Assembly: GCA_021847995.1 (NCBI GenBank)
Contig: JAJZNE010000142.1
Location: forward strand, 1 to 46,463
DNA length: 46,463 nt
Source of the DNA: Pseudomonadota bacterium
GTDB taxonomy: Bacteria > Pseudomonadota > Alphaproteobacteria > Acetobacterales > Acetobacteraceae
Reading direction: 5' to 3'
Both the position numbers and the translations under genes were made by a program. This document shows positions 16,964 to 25,010 of this stretch, one piece after another; position 1 is the stretch's first letter, and each line of letters opens with the position of its first letter. A model generated the notes under the pieces. The model searched no databases. It was not told where the DNA came from and worked only from the letters and a program-made list of their open reading frames with translations.

Positions 16964-18080
16964 GTCCGGCGAGCCCGAGCGCGCTCAGCAGGGCGGGGTC
17001 GAGCGGGCGCCTGGGGTGACGATCCGGATGGATGTCGAACCCCATGCTGTCGTCATAGCCCCACAGCGCCCAGCCGATGCCCTCGGCCTCGCAGGCGCGG
17101 CGCATGGCGCCGATCCAGGCGAGGCGCGTCGGCGGCGGCAACTGATCGCTGGCACCGAACTCCCCCGCCACGACAGCGGCATTGTTGCGCTTTCCCCATT
17201 CGGCGGCGCGGCCGACCATCTCGCCTACCTTGGCGTCGTTCCAGTGCTCCGAGCAGTACCAGGCCGCGACATCGCGGGTGCGCTGCTGTGTCGTCGAACT
17301 TTCCGCCGCGTCGCAGGCATGCGCGCCCTCGACCGGGAACGGCAGATGGGTGAGCGCCGCGTGATCGAGGTTCGGCTCGAAGCTTGCGAGCGTGGTGAGC
17401 ACGGTCGGGTCGTAGCTGTGGAACGAATAGACGACATTGCCGTCAGCCACCGGGTGCAGCCCGACCAGCCCGTCGATCGACCCCCAGTTGTTCCCGGTCA
17501 GCACCACCGTCGCCAGCGGCAGCGCGGCGCGGATGCGGGCGAGCACCTTTTCCTGCAACGCTTCCCATGCGGCCTCGTTCTTGTCGAAGACCGGCTCGTT
17601 CAGCACCTCGGGGAAGGTGCGGCCGGGATCGAGCCGGGTCATGCGCTGCGCGAGCGCACCCCAGAGATCCTGCAATTCCTGCTGCTCGGCGGGTGAGGTG
17701 TCGAGATGCCAGGTCTGCGGGTGCCAGCCCACCATGACGGCAAGCCCCTGCCGTTCGATGCGCGTGATCGCGGCAACCAGCAGCCCCAGCCGATGCCGGT
17801 CGGGCCGCCCACTGCCGTTCAGCATCAACTCCGGCTGAACCGCGAGCCGGACAAAGGTGAAGCCGACCCGGTGCAGGGTGGCGAGCGTCGCATCGTCGAT
17901 ATAGTCGGCGAACTGCGAGTCGGTCTGGTTTGGCGGGAAACGAAACCAGTTGGTGAAATTGATGCCGCGCGCGAGCGTGGCGAGCCGTGGCGCCGGCGGC
18001 TGGGCGCGGAGCGCAGCCGGCGTGAAGGCGAGAACTGCCGCGAGAACAGCGGCGAGCCACCGCCGCGTGCGAGCCTGCAT
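16956..18080 (-). CDS. Secreted glycoside hydrolase family 5 (endoglucanase-like)
   Basis: GH5 enzymes cleave beta-linked glycans with two catalytic glutamates. The 374-residue protein begins with a signal peptide (about residues 1-26, ending ALRAQ). The domain shows ARGINFTNWF, FTFVRLAVQ, the acid/base Glu162 in LNEP, HSY near 221-223, and the nucleophile Glu307 in AGEFGA, followed by ALWGYDDSMGFDI. A periplasmic role in trimming or degrading an exopolysaccharide is inferred from coupling with the glycosyltransferase gene. Its C-terminal codons overlap that gene by 8 bases. ATG 18080 has AGGGAT upstream. Confidence 0.88.
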   Translation of the reverse strand: MQARTRRWLAAVLAAVLAFTPAALRAQPPAPRLATLARGINFTNWFRFPPNQTDSQFADYIDDATLATLHRVGFTFVRLAVQPELMLNGSGRPDRHRLGLLVAAITRIERQGLAVMVGWHPQTWHLDTSPAEQQELQDLWGALAQRMTRLDPGRTFPEVLNEPVFDKNEAAWEALQEKVLARIRAALPLATVVLTGNNWGSIDGLVGLHPVADGNVVYSFHSYDPTVLTTLASFEPNLDHAALTHLPFPVEGAHACDAAESSTTQQRTRDVAAWYCSEHWNDAKVGEMVGRAAEWGKRNNAAVVAGEFGASDQLPPPTRLAWIGAMRRACEAEGIGWALWGYDDSMGFDIHPDRHPRRPLDPALLSALGLAGHA

Positions 18081-18243
18081 CCGGCGCGATCCCTGTGCAG
18101 TTTAACCCGTTGATGTCCCCCGGGGCTTACGCCAACGGCAGCCGCGGGTGCAGACGCGATCCCGTGCGCTGATGGCATCGTGAACTCGGCCGAACCGATC
18201 GAACGCTCTTGACGTCGGGGGCGCGGGCCAGGAGCGTGGCGGG

Positions 18244-19245
18244 ATGAGTGACCCCCTGACGCTGCACCGCTCGCTACTGACGATTGACACCCATATCGAC
18301 ATCCCCTGGCCGGAAGGACCGCCGTTCGCCGCCGACACGACGCGGCGCGTCGATCTGCCGAAACTGCGCCGCGGCCACCTCGCCGCCGGCTGCTTCGCCG
18401 CCTACGTCCCGCAGGGACGCCGCACCGCGGAGGGGCATGCCGCGGCGTTTGCGCGGGCGATCGCAATGCTGGAGGCGATACGCGGCATGGCGGCATCGCC
18501 GGCGCGGCTCTGCCGCACCGCCGAGGAGATCGAACGCGCCTGGCAGGACCAGGCGACCGCGGTGGTGCCGGCGGTGGAGAACGGTTACGCGATCGGGCCC
18601 GATCCCGGCCGGCTGCGCCGGTTTGCCGCGCTCGGTGCGCGCTATCTCACGCTCACGCATAACGGCCACAATGACCTCGCCGATTCGGCGGTGCCGCGGG
18701 CGGATCTCGGCGATGCCGGGGAGGAGCATGGCGGCCTGTCGCCGCTCGGCGTCACGGCGATTGCGGAGATGAACCGGTGCGGGCTGCTCGTCGATGTCTC
18801 GCACGCCTCGCGTGCAGCGATGCTGGCGGCGGCAGCGGCCTCGCGCACGCCGGTGGTGGCGACGCATTCCTGTGCCGCGGCGCTGGCCCCGCACGCGCGC
18901 AATCTCGATGACGGGCAGCTCGATGCCCTGCGTGACGTGGGCGGCGTGGTGCAGATCACTGCGGTGCCGGCATTCCTGCGTCCCGGCGGCCGGGCGGAGA
19001 CGGTCGGGGTGGCCGATTTCGCCGACCATATCGACCATGCGGTGCGGCGCATCGGAATCGGGCATGTCGGCATTTCGTCCGATTTCGACGGCGGCGGCGG
19101 CTTCCGCGGCTGGCGCGACGCGGCGGAGACGCCGGCGATCACCGCCGAACTGGCGTCACGCGGCTATGACCGCGATGCGCTCGCGGCCCTCTGGGGGGGC
19201 AATTTTCTGCGTCTGCTGCGCGCGGCCGAGCGCGCGGCCGACTGA
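18244..19245 (+). CDS. Membrane dipeptidase, peptidase family M19
   Basis: M19 enzymes are zinc hydrolases of the amidohydrolase fold that cleave dipeptides, including some with a C-terminal D-residue. The 333-residue protein has the N-terminal metal motif DTHID (residues 15-19), the bridging Glu in AVENGYAIG, LTHNGHNDLADSA, LVDVSHASRAAML and VATHSCAAALAPHARNLDDGQL, and the C-terminal GISSDFDGGG. No signal peptide is visible, so it is probably cytoplasmic. A GGAG ribosome binding site precedes the ATG. It is followed by a BMP-family transport pair, so a link to uptake and hydrolysis of a peptide-like substrate is possible but unproven. Confidence 0.92.
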   Translation: MSDPLTLHRSLLTIDTHIDIPWPEGPPFAADTTRRVDLPKLRRGHLAAGCFAAYVPQGRRTAEGHAAAFARAIAMLEAIRGMAASPARLCRTAEEIERAWQDQATAVVPAVENGYAIGPDPGRLRRFAALGARYLTLTHNGHNDLADSAVPRADLGDAGEEHGGLSPLGVTAIAEMNRCGLLVDVSHASRAAMLAAAAASRTPVVATHSCAAALAPHARNLDDGQLDALRDVGGVVQITAVPAFLRPGGRAETVGVADFADHIDHAVRRIGIGHVGISSDFDGGGGFRGWRDAAETPAITAELASRGYDRDALAALWGGNFLRLLRAAERAAD

Positions 19246-19318
19246 CGCCGGCGGCCATCCGGCTTGCGGCCGGCGGGCGGCGGTTTTCCGTTCGGTCGGT
19301 CGCGGGGTGCCTTCCCTG

Positions 19319-19346
19319 TTGCCGCTGCCGCAACTTCGTTTACGCT
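19319..19346 (+). promoter_or_regulatory. Weak candidate promoter for the BMP-family gene
   Basis: TTGCCG (19319-19324) and TACGCT (19341-19346) are 16 bases apart, in the 156-base gap between the dipeptidase and BMP genes. The -10 match is poor (3/6). Confidence 0.28.
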
Positions 19347-19401
19347 TCGCAGGCGGACACAGCGCCGACGCCCGCTGCAACCCCCATTGCGGATGTCTCC
19401 C

Positions 19402-20505
19402 ATGCACACACGACGCCGCCTTCTTACCGCCGTCATTGCCGCCGGCTTCGGGCTGGCGCTGGCGTTCACCGCCGGAACCGCGGCGGCAGCACCGAAGAAA
19501 ATTGTACTGCTGGTCAGCGGCACACTCGGAGACAAATCGTTTTTCGACTCGGCCAACCACGGCATGCAGCTGATCAGGGAAAAATTTGGCGATGCCGTCC
19601 GCACCCGCGTCATCGAAATGGGGTACGATCAGAGCAAATGGCAGCCGTCCCTGGAAGACATCGCCGGGCAGGATTGGGATCTGATCATCGTCGGCACCTA
19701 TCAGATGCCGGATATCCTGGCGCAGGTTGCCGAGGAATATCCAAAGCGAGCCTTTTTGATATTCGATTCTTCGATGGACTACACCAAGGGTGCGAACAAG
19801 AACGTCTATTCCATCGTCTATAAGCAGAACGAGGCCTCGTATCTGGCCGGCGTGATGGCGGAAGGGATGGTCAAGAGCGGCGCCATTCCAGCCGCCGACG
19901 GGCGGGCGCTGGGATTCCTGGGCGGGATGGATATTCCGGTGATCAACGACTTCCTCACCGGCTATGTCGGCGGGGCGCAGGCTGTCGATCCCGCCGCCAG
20001 GGTTGCCGTCTCCTATATCGGCAGTTTCGCCGATGCGGCGAAGGGCAAGGAACTGGCGATGGCGCAGTACCGGGCCGGCGTCGGCATCGGCTTCAACGTC
20101 GCGGGTCAGGCCGGCCTAGGCCAGCTGGCGGCAGCGAAGGAGATGAGCCGGCTGGCGATCGGCGTCGATTCCGACCAGGAGGCAATCTTCCGCACCAGCG
20201 ACCCGGCGACCGCCGACAAGGTCGTGACTTCGGTGTTGAAGCGGGTCGATAACAGCCTGCTACGTGCCGTCGAACTGATGCAGCAGGGCAAGCTGCCGCT
20301 GGGTAGCAGCGAGGCGCTCGGGTTGAAGGAAGGCGCCGTCGGCATCGTCAAGAACGCGGTCTATGAGAAGCTGGTCCCTCCTGCGGTGCGGCAGAGTGTC
20401 GATACGGCGGAGGCAGATATCGCCTCCGGCAAAATCGTCGTGCCGACCGCATTCGGTATGACAACCGCACAACTCGCGGCCCTGCGCGACAAGGTCCGGC
20501 CCTGA
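19402..20505 (+). CDS. BMP-family ABC transporter substrate-binding protein
   Basis: Members of this family (PnrA/TmpC, YufN) bind nucleosides or other small ligands outside the inner membrane. The 367-residue product has a signal peptide (MHTRRRLLTAVIAAGFGLALAF..AAAA, cut near residue 30; no lipobox Cys). The mature domain shows LLVSGTLGDKSFFDSANHGM, WDLIIVGTYQMPDILAQVAEEYP, NVYSIVYKQNEASYLAGVMAEGM, LGFLGGMDIPVINDFLTGYVGGAQ and GVDSDQEAIF, all at family positions. An ATG at 19393 is equally possible and would add MSP. The ATPase gene follows after 7 bases. Confidence 0.9.
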   Translation: MHTRRRLLTAVIAAGFGLALAFTAGTAAAAPKKIVLLVSGTLGDKSFFDSANHGMQLIREKFGDAVRTRVIEMGYDQSKWQPSLEDIAGQDWDLIIVGTYQMPDILAQVAEEYPKRAFLIFDSSMDYTKGANKNVYSIVYKQNEASYLAGVMAEGMVKSGAIPAADGRALGFLGGMDIPVINDFLTGYVGGAQAVDPAARVAVSYIGSFADAAKGKELAMAQYRAGVGIGFNVAGQAGLGQLAAAKEMSRLAIGVDSDQEAIFRTSDPATADKVVTSVLKRVDNSLLRAVELMQQGKLPLGSSEALGLKEGAVGIVKNAVYEKLVPPAVRQSVDTAEADIASGKIVVPTAFGMTTAQLAALRDKVRP

Positions 20506-20512
20506 CCCCGCT

Positions 20513-22048
20513 TTGACCACGCCGGTCACCGCGTTCGTCGCCTTTCAGCAGGTGGCGAAGACCTACGCCAACGGTGTCGCCGCCCTGCGCGGCGTCACCT
20601 TCGCGGTCGCCGATGGAAGCTGCCACGCCGTTTGTGGCGAGAACGGTGCCGGCAAATCGACGCTGATGAAATGCCTGTTCGGCCTGGAGGCGCCGAGCGC
20701 CGGCGGCATATTCATTTCCGGCCGCGCCATCGGAGCGGCGCATTCTCCGCGCGATGCCGCCGCTGCCGGGATCGGCATGGTCCATCAGCATTTCTCGCTG
20801 GTGCCATCGCTGACGGTGGCGGAGAACGTGATTCTTGGGCGCGAACCGACACGGGCGGGGCTGATCGACCGCGCGGCGGCGCGGGCGGAAGTGCGGCGGC
20901 TGGGCGAGCGATTTCGCCTGCCGGTCGATCCCGATGCGCGCGTCGCGTCGCTGTCGGTCGCGGCGCAACAGAAGGTCGAAATCCTCAAGGCCCTGGCCCG
21001 CAAGGTTCGTCTGCTGATCCTGGACGAGCCAACTGCGGTGCTGACGCCGCAGGAAACGGAGGAACTGTTCGACCGCCTTCGTCACCTGCGTGCCGAGGGC
21101 CTGACGGTCATCTTCATCAGCCACAAGCTGCGGGAGGTGCGCGCGCTCGCCGAACATGTGACGGTGCTGCGCGAAGGCCGGGTTGCCGGCGACGCGCCGA
21201 TCGGGGAACTCGATGACGCCACCATCGCCCGTCTGGTGATGGGGCGCGAGGTCCACGCCGTGCGGCGGAGGTGGGTGCAGAGTCATGGGCGCGAAGTGCT
21301 GCACGTAAAATCCCTGGCACTTTCCGCCGCCGATCCGGCCGACCGGCTGACAGGGGTGACACTGCGCCTCGATGCCGGTGTAATCCTGGGTCTCGCCGGC
21401 GTCGAGGGCAATGGGCAGCGCGGCCTGGTCGGGGTGCTGACCGGATTGCGCAAGGCGAGCGGCGGCGAGGCGCGCTTGCTTGGGCACGACCTGACGCGAA
21501 TGAGCACCGCCGCGCTGCGACGGGCGGGCATGGCGCATCTGCCGGCCGACCGCTATGCCGAGGGAGGCGCCCGCACATTGTCGCTGACCGACAATGCGAT
21601 CGGCGGCGCGCATCGCGGGCCTTCGCTTGGCCGCGGTCCATTGCTCAGCCGCCGCGCGGCGGAGCGATACGCCGCCGCCCTGCTCCGTGACTACGACGTG
21701 CGCGCCACCGGCCCGCGCCAGATGTTTTCCGCGCTGTCGGGCGGCAATGCGCAGAAGCTGATCGCGGCGCGCGAATTCGCCGCCCGGCCGAAGCTGCTGA
21801 TCGCCGATCAGCCGACCCGCGGCATCGACATTAAGGCCGCCGCCTTCATCCGTGCCCGCCTGATTGCATTGGCGGAGCAGGGCACTGCGGTCCTGCTGAT
21901 CACGGCCGACCTCGATGAACTGCTGTCGCTCGCCGACCGGGTCGCGGTGATGTTCGGCGGGCGGATCGTGGCGCGGCTGGAGAATGGACCGGACCTGACG
22001 CCGGAGGTGCTGGGGCCGTTCATGCTGGGGTTGCAGGAGGCTGCCTGA
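20513..22048 (+). CDS. ABC transporter ATPase with two nucleotide-binding domains (BMP/simple-sugar type)
   Basis: This energises uptake with the BMP-type binding protein. The 511-residue protein has two ABC domains. The first has Walker A GENGAGKST, Q-loop MVHQHFSLVPSLTVAENV, a signature reading LSVAAQQKVEILKAL (LSVGEQQR.. is usual), Walker B LLILDEPTAVL and SHKL. The second lacks a consensus Walker A (GVEGNGQRGLV, normal for this group), with LSGGNAQKLIAAREFA and LLIADQPTRGID. The start is a TTG at 20513 without a clear ribosome binding site, 7 bases after the binding-protein stop, so coupling is likely; a GTG at about 20552 is an alternative. The two permease genes expected in this system are not here: an MFS gene follows. 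Confidence 0.9.
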   Translation: MTTPVTAFVAFQQVAKTYANGVAALRGVTFAVADGSCHAVCGENGAGKSTLMKCLFGLEAPSAGGIFISGRAIGAAHSPRDAAAAGIGMVHQHFSLVPSLTVAENVILGREPTRAGLIDRAAARAEVRRLGERFRLPVDPDARVASLSVAAQQKVEILKALARKVRLLILDEPTAVLTPQETEELFDRLRHLRAEGLTVIFISHKLREVRALAEHVTVLREGRVAGDAPIGELDDATIARLVMGREVHAVRRRWVQSHGREVLHVKSLALSAADPADRLTGVTLRLDAGVILGLAGVEGNGQRGLVGVLTGLRKASGGEARLLGHDLTRMSTAALRRAGMAHLPADRYAEGGARTLSLTDNAIGGAHRGPSLGRGPLLSRRAAERYAAALLRDYDVRATGPRQMFSALSGGNAQKLIAAREFAARPKLLIADQPTRGIDIKAAAFIRARLIALAEQGTAVLLITADLDELLSLADRVAVMFGGRIVARLENGPDLTPEVLGPFMLGLQEAA

Positions 22049-22096
22049 CCCATCCCGCGGGGCGCAACCGGGGCACGGCCGCTCCGTTGTCACGGC

Positions 22097-23809
22097 ATGG
22101 AGATGAACCCGCCCGCCACGCACGAAACCGACATCCCTGCCCGGCTCGACCGGCTGCCCTGGAGCCGGTTCCATTGGCTGGTCGTGTTCGCCCTCGGAAT
22201 CAGCTGGATTCTCGACGGGCTGGAGGTGACGCTGGTCGGGGCGCTGTCCGGCGCGATCGCGGAAAGTCCGACCCTGCATCTGAGCAGCACGCAGATCGGC
22301 GGGGCGGCCAGCGCCTATCTGGCCGGCGCGGTGATCGGCGCCCTGTGGTTCGGCTGGCTCACCGACCGGCTCGGCCGCAAACGGCTATTCACGATCACCG
22401 TGCTGATCTACCTCATCGCCACCATCTGTTCCGGTCTCGCATGGGACGTCTGGTCGTTCACCCTGTTCCGCGCCCTGACCGGGGCCGGGATCGGCGGCGA
22501 ATATGCCGCCGTGAATGCCACTATCCAGGAGATCATTCCGGCGCGGCGGCGCGGCTTCACCGACCTCGTCATCAACGGCAGCTTTTGGTTGGGGGCCGCG
22601 CTGGGGGCGGCCGGTGCGTTGATCGCGCTTGATCCGGCGCTGGTGCCCCCCGAGTTCGGCTGGCGCGCAGCCTTCGTCGTCGGCGGCGCCATCGGTTTCG
22701 CCGTGCTGCTGCTGCGGCGCTTCCTGCCGGAAAGTCCGCGCTGGCTGATGACGCATGGCCGGCCGCTCGAAGCGGAGCGGGTCACCGCAGAGATCGAACG
22801 GCGTGTCGCCGCCGAAACCGGCCTGCCGCTGCCGCCGGTGCCGTGGCAACGGCTGCGCGTGCGCTGTGACGTACAGAGCTGGTTCGGCGCGGGGCTGCGC
22901 GCGCTGGTGACCGAGTACCGCCGGCGCACCATCGTCGGCGTGGCGCTGATGGCCGCGCAGGCATTCTGCTACAATGCGGTGTTTTTCACCTATGCGCTGA
23001 TCCTGACGCGATTCTACGGGATCGCGCCGGCCCATGTCGGGTGGTACATGCTGCCCTTCGCGGCCGGGAATTTCGCCGGCCCGCTGCTGCTCGGGCCGCT
23101 GTTCGACAGCGTCGGGCGCAAGAGGATGATCACGGCGACCTATATCGCCTCCGGCGTGCTGCTGGCGGCAACCGGTAGTCTGTTCGCGGCCGGCCTGCTG
23201 GATGCCAGGGCACAGACCGCGGCGTGGACCGCGATCTTCTTCGTCGCCTCGGCGGCGGCGAGTTCGGCCTATCTGACAGTGGGGGAAAGCTTCCCGCTGG
23301 AGGTGCGGGCGGTGGCGATCGCACTGTTCTACGCGCTCGGCACCGGCCTTGGCGGCATCGCCGGCCCGCTCGTGTTCGGTACCCTGATCGAGGGCGGCTC
23401 ACGCCTGGGCATCCTCTACGGCTACCTGCTGGGCGGCGCCCTGATGGTGGCGGCAGGACTGGTGGAAGCCGTGCTGGGCGTCGCCAGCGAGCGGCGGTCG
23501 CTCGAGGATATTGCGCCTCCCCTTTCGTCGATCGGGCACTACCCGTCGCGGTCTCCGCCAAATCCGCCTGGAACCGCACGCGACCTGCCTCGTTCTATCG
23601 CAGTGCAGTCACGGGAGAACGGGATGGACAGCGATCGCGTGCAGGGCATGGCGAAGCAGGTCAAAGGCACGGTGAAGGAAGCGGCGGGCAAAGTCACCGG
23701 CGATGCCAGGACCGAGGCCGAGGGCAAAACGGACAAGGTGGCCGGCAAGGCGCAGAATGCCGTCGGCGGTGCCAAGGACAGCGTGCGCGAAGGCCTCGAC
23801 AAGACCTGA
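22097..23809 (+). CDS. MFS transporter whose frame continues into a CsbD-like domain
   Basis: Residues 1 to about 480 form a complete 12-helix major facilitator. Visible are the first helix WLVVFALGISWILDGLEVTLVGALSG, the loop motif GWLTDRLGRKRLF, FRALTGAGIGGEYAAVNATIQEIIPARRRG, the PESPRWL motif, and the repeat of the loop motif (LFDSVGRKRM). It resembles sugar/organic-acid carriers; the substrate is unknown. The usual end near ERRSLEDIAPPLS is not followed by a stop. The frame runs through about 30 linker residues into a full CsbD-like sequence (61 residues) and stops at 23807-23809. The linker contains what looks like a promoter and ribosome binding site for csbD, so the fusion may be incidental. 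The start codon (22097 or ATG 22103) lacks a strong ribosome binding site. Confidence 0.82.
   Translation: MEMNPPATHETDIPARLDRLPWSRFHWLVVFALGISWILDGLEVTLVGALSGAIAESPTLHLSSTQIGGAASAYLAGAVIGALWFGWLTDRLGRKRLFTITVLIYLIATICSGLAWDVWSFTLFRALTGAGIGGEYAAVNATIQEIIPARRRGFTDLVINGSFWLGAALGAAGALIALDPALVPPEFGWRAAFVVGGAIGFAVLLLRRFLPESPRWLMTHGRPLEAERVTAEIERRVAAETGLPLPPVPWQRLRVRCDVQSWFGAGLRALVTEYRRRTIVGVALMAAQAFCYNAVFFTYALILTRFYGIAPAHVGWYMLPFAAGNFAGPLLLGPLFDSVGRKRMITATYIASGVLLAATGSLFAAGLLDARAQTAAWTAIFFVASAAASSAYLTVGESFPLEVRAVAIALFYALGTGLGGIAGPLVFGTLIEGGSRLGILYGYLLGGALMVAAGLVEAVLGVASERRSLEDIAPPLSSIGHYPSRSPPNPPGTARDLPRSIAVQSRENGMDSDRVQGMAKQVKGTVKEAAGKVTGDARTEAEGKTDKVAGKAQNAVGGAKDSVREGLDKT
23570..23594 (+). promoter_or_regulatory. 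Candidate EcfG-type general stress promoter for csbD
   Basis: GGAAC (23570-23574) and CGTT (23591-23594) are separated by exactly 16 bases, the published form of alphaproteobacterial EcfG (general stress sigma factor) promoters. The site lies 30 bases upstream of a CsbD-family ATG, a family known to be stress-induced. Confidence 0.65.
23624..23809 (+). CDS. csbD: CsbD-family stress response protein (nested in frame in the MFS frame)
   Basis: CsbD proteins are small, charged helical proteins strongly induced in the general stress response; their molecular role is unknown. From ATG 23624 the 61-residue product is a complete CsbD: MDSDRVQGMAKQVKGTVKEAAGKVTGD, then alternating Lys/Glu/Ala helix with GKTDKVAGKAQNAVGGAKDSVREGL. 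GGGAGAACGGG directly precedes the ATG and an EcfG-like promoter lies upstream, which argues for independent expression. It is in the same frame as the MFS gene with no stop between, so it could also exist as a membrane-tethered fusion. An imperfect hairpin follows the stop. Confidence 0.85.
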   Translation: MDSDRVQGMAKQVKGTVKEAAGKVTGDARTEAEGKTDKVAGKAQNAVGGAKDSVREGLDKT

Positions 23810-23816
23810 TCCGGTT

Positions 23817-23853
23817 TCGGCTGCGTCCTTCCGCTCAGGAGGGGCGCAGCCGA
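23817..23853. terminator. Stem-loop between convergent csbD and MFS genes
   Basis: TCGGCTGCG (23817-23825) pairs with CGCAGCCGA (23845-23853), and the stem can extend by a G-T and two G-C pairs. It lies across the 3' ends of two convergent genes, the usual place for a bidirectional terminator. No long T-run is present on either side. Confidence 0.45.
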
Positions 23854-25001
23854 CCGATGCCGGCAAGGTCGATCAGAAAAGCCAGCAGCAGCAGGGCGGC
23901 GCCGCTGGCAAACAGCGGCACATAGCTGCCAGTGCGGGCAAAGACCACCGAGAACACCTGCGCTCCCAGCGCCTGACCGACCGCCCAGGCCACGGTCGCC
24001 GCACCCCAGGCGGAGCGGGCGGCCTCGCTGCCGGGCCGTAACTCCAGATGGATGCGGCCGAGGGCAAGGGGCACGACACCCGGGGTGAACGCCCCGGCAA
24101 CGGCGGCAGAGACCCAGAGCACGGACCGGGCGGTGGACAGCGCCGGCGCGGCGACCGCCAGCGTTTCGGCAAACAGCGCCAGCCGCAGGGCGGTGCGGAA
24201 GCCGATGCGGTCGGCCAGCACGCCCGCCAGGGCCGGGCCGAACATCGCCCCGATCCCGAACGCGATCCAGCAGGCGGCCCCGGCCGCCATGCCGCGGCCA
24301 AGGCCACGGGCGACGAAATCGACCAGGAAGATCATGTGCGGCACGACGCCGAAGGCGTTGAGGCCGTATTCGGCGATCACCGTCATCACCGCCCCGCCGA
24401 GCCGCGTCCGGCCGCCTTCCGTCACCGGGACCGGCGCTTGCGGCCAGCCGCGCCAGGCGAGAACGGTCAGTGCGGCGGCGACGCCGCCGAGGCCAAGCCA
24501 GGTAGCCGACAGGCCGAGCCGCAGCAGCGGTGGCACCAGGACGCCGGAGGCGGCGATCCCGAGGCCGATGCCGGTAAAAATGGCGCCCCCCACCCGTCCG
24601 CGACGCCCGGCCGGCACCAGCGCGAGCACTGCCGGGGCGGCCAGCACCATGATGAACCCTCCGGCTACGCCGGCGAGGAAGCGCCAGAGAAAGAACCAGG
24701 GAAAAGCGAAGGGCTGCGCGCAGGCGAAGAAGGAGAGAGTGGCGAACAGCATCGCACCGCGCAGGGTCCACGGCACCGAGAGCGAACGGGCCGCCGCGCG
24801 GGCGCCAAGGGCGCCGATCAGATAGCCGCTGAGATTCGCCGCACCGAGATAGGCGGCCCGCGACGGCGAGAACCAGCCGGCGGCGATCACCGCCGGGATC
24901 AGCGGGGTGTAGGCAAATCGCGCCAGGCCGATGCCGACCAGACTGCCGCACAGTCCGGCAAGCGTCGCCCGCGCGACGTCTGCGCCGGACCGCTGCTGCA
25001 T
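23835..25001 (-). CDS. YbfB/YjiJ-family MFS transporter
   Basis: The 388-residue, about 12-helix permease begins ATLAGLCGSLVGIGLARFAYTPLIPAVIAAGWFSPSRAAYLGAANLSGYLIGALGA, the pattern of the YbfB/YjiJ group, and continues RFLAGVAGGFIMVLAAPAVLALVPAGRRGRVGGAIFTGIGLGIAASG. Substrates of the group are mostly unknown. It starts 9 bases after the cysNC stop on the same strand, so it is the third gene of the sulfate-activation operon. Export of a sulfur compound is an inference from that position only. Confidence 0.88.
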   Translation of the reverse strand: MQQRSGADVARATLAGLCGSLVGIGLARFAYTPLIPAVIAAGWFSPSRAAYLGAANLSGYLIGALGARAAARSLSVPWTLRGAMLFATLSFFACAQPFAFPWFFLWRFLAGVAGGFIMVLAAPAVLALVPAGRRGRVGGAIFTGIGLGIAASGVLVPPLLRLGLSATWLGLGGVAAALTVLAWRGWPQAPVPVTEGGRTRLGGAVMTVIAEYGLNAFGVVPHMIFLVDFVARGLGRGMAAGAACWIAFGIGAMFGPALAGVLADRIGFRTALRLALFAETLAVAAPALSTARSVLWVSAAVAGAFTPGVVPLALGRIHLELRPGSEAARSAWGAATVAWAVGQALGAQVFSVVFARTGSYVPLFASGAALLLLAFLIDLAGIGRLRPS

Positions 25002-25010
25002 GTGCTGCGC

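Noticed and set aside
20348..22279. 643-codon antisense frame over the BMP-type ATPase gene
   Set aside because: Shadow of a clear two-domain ABC ATPase; composition is Arg/Gln/His-rich noise.
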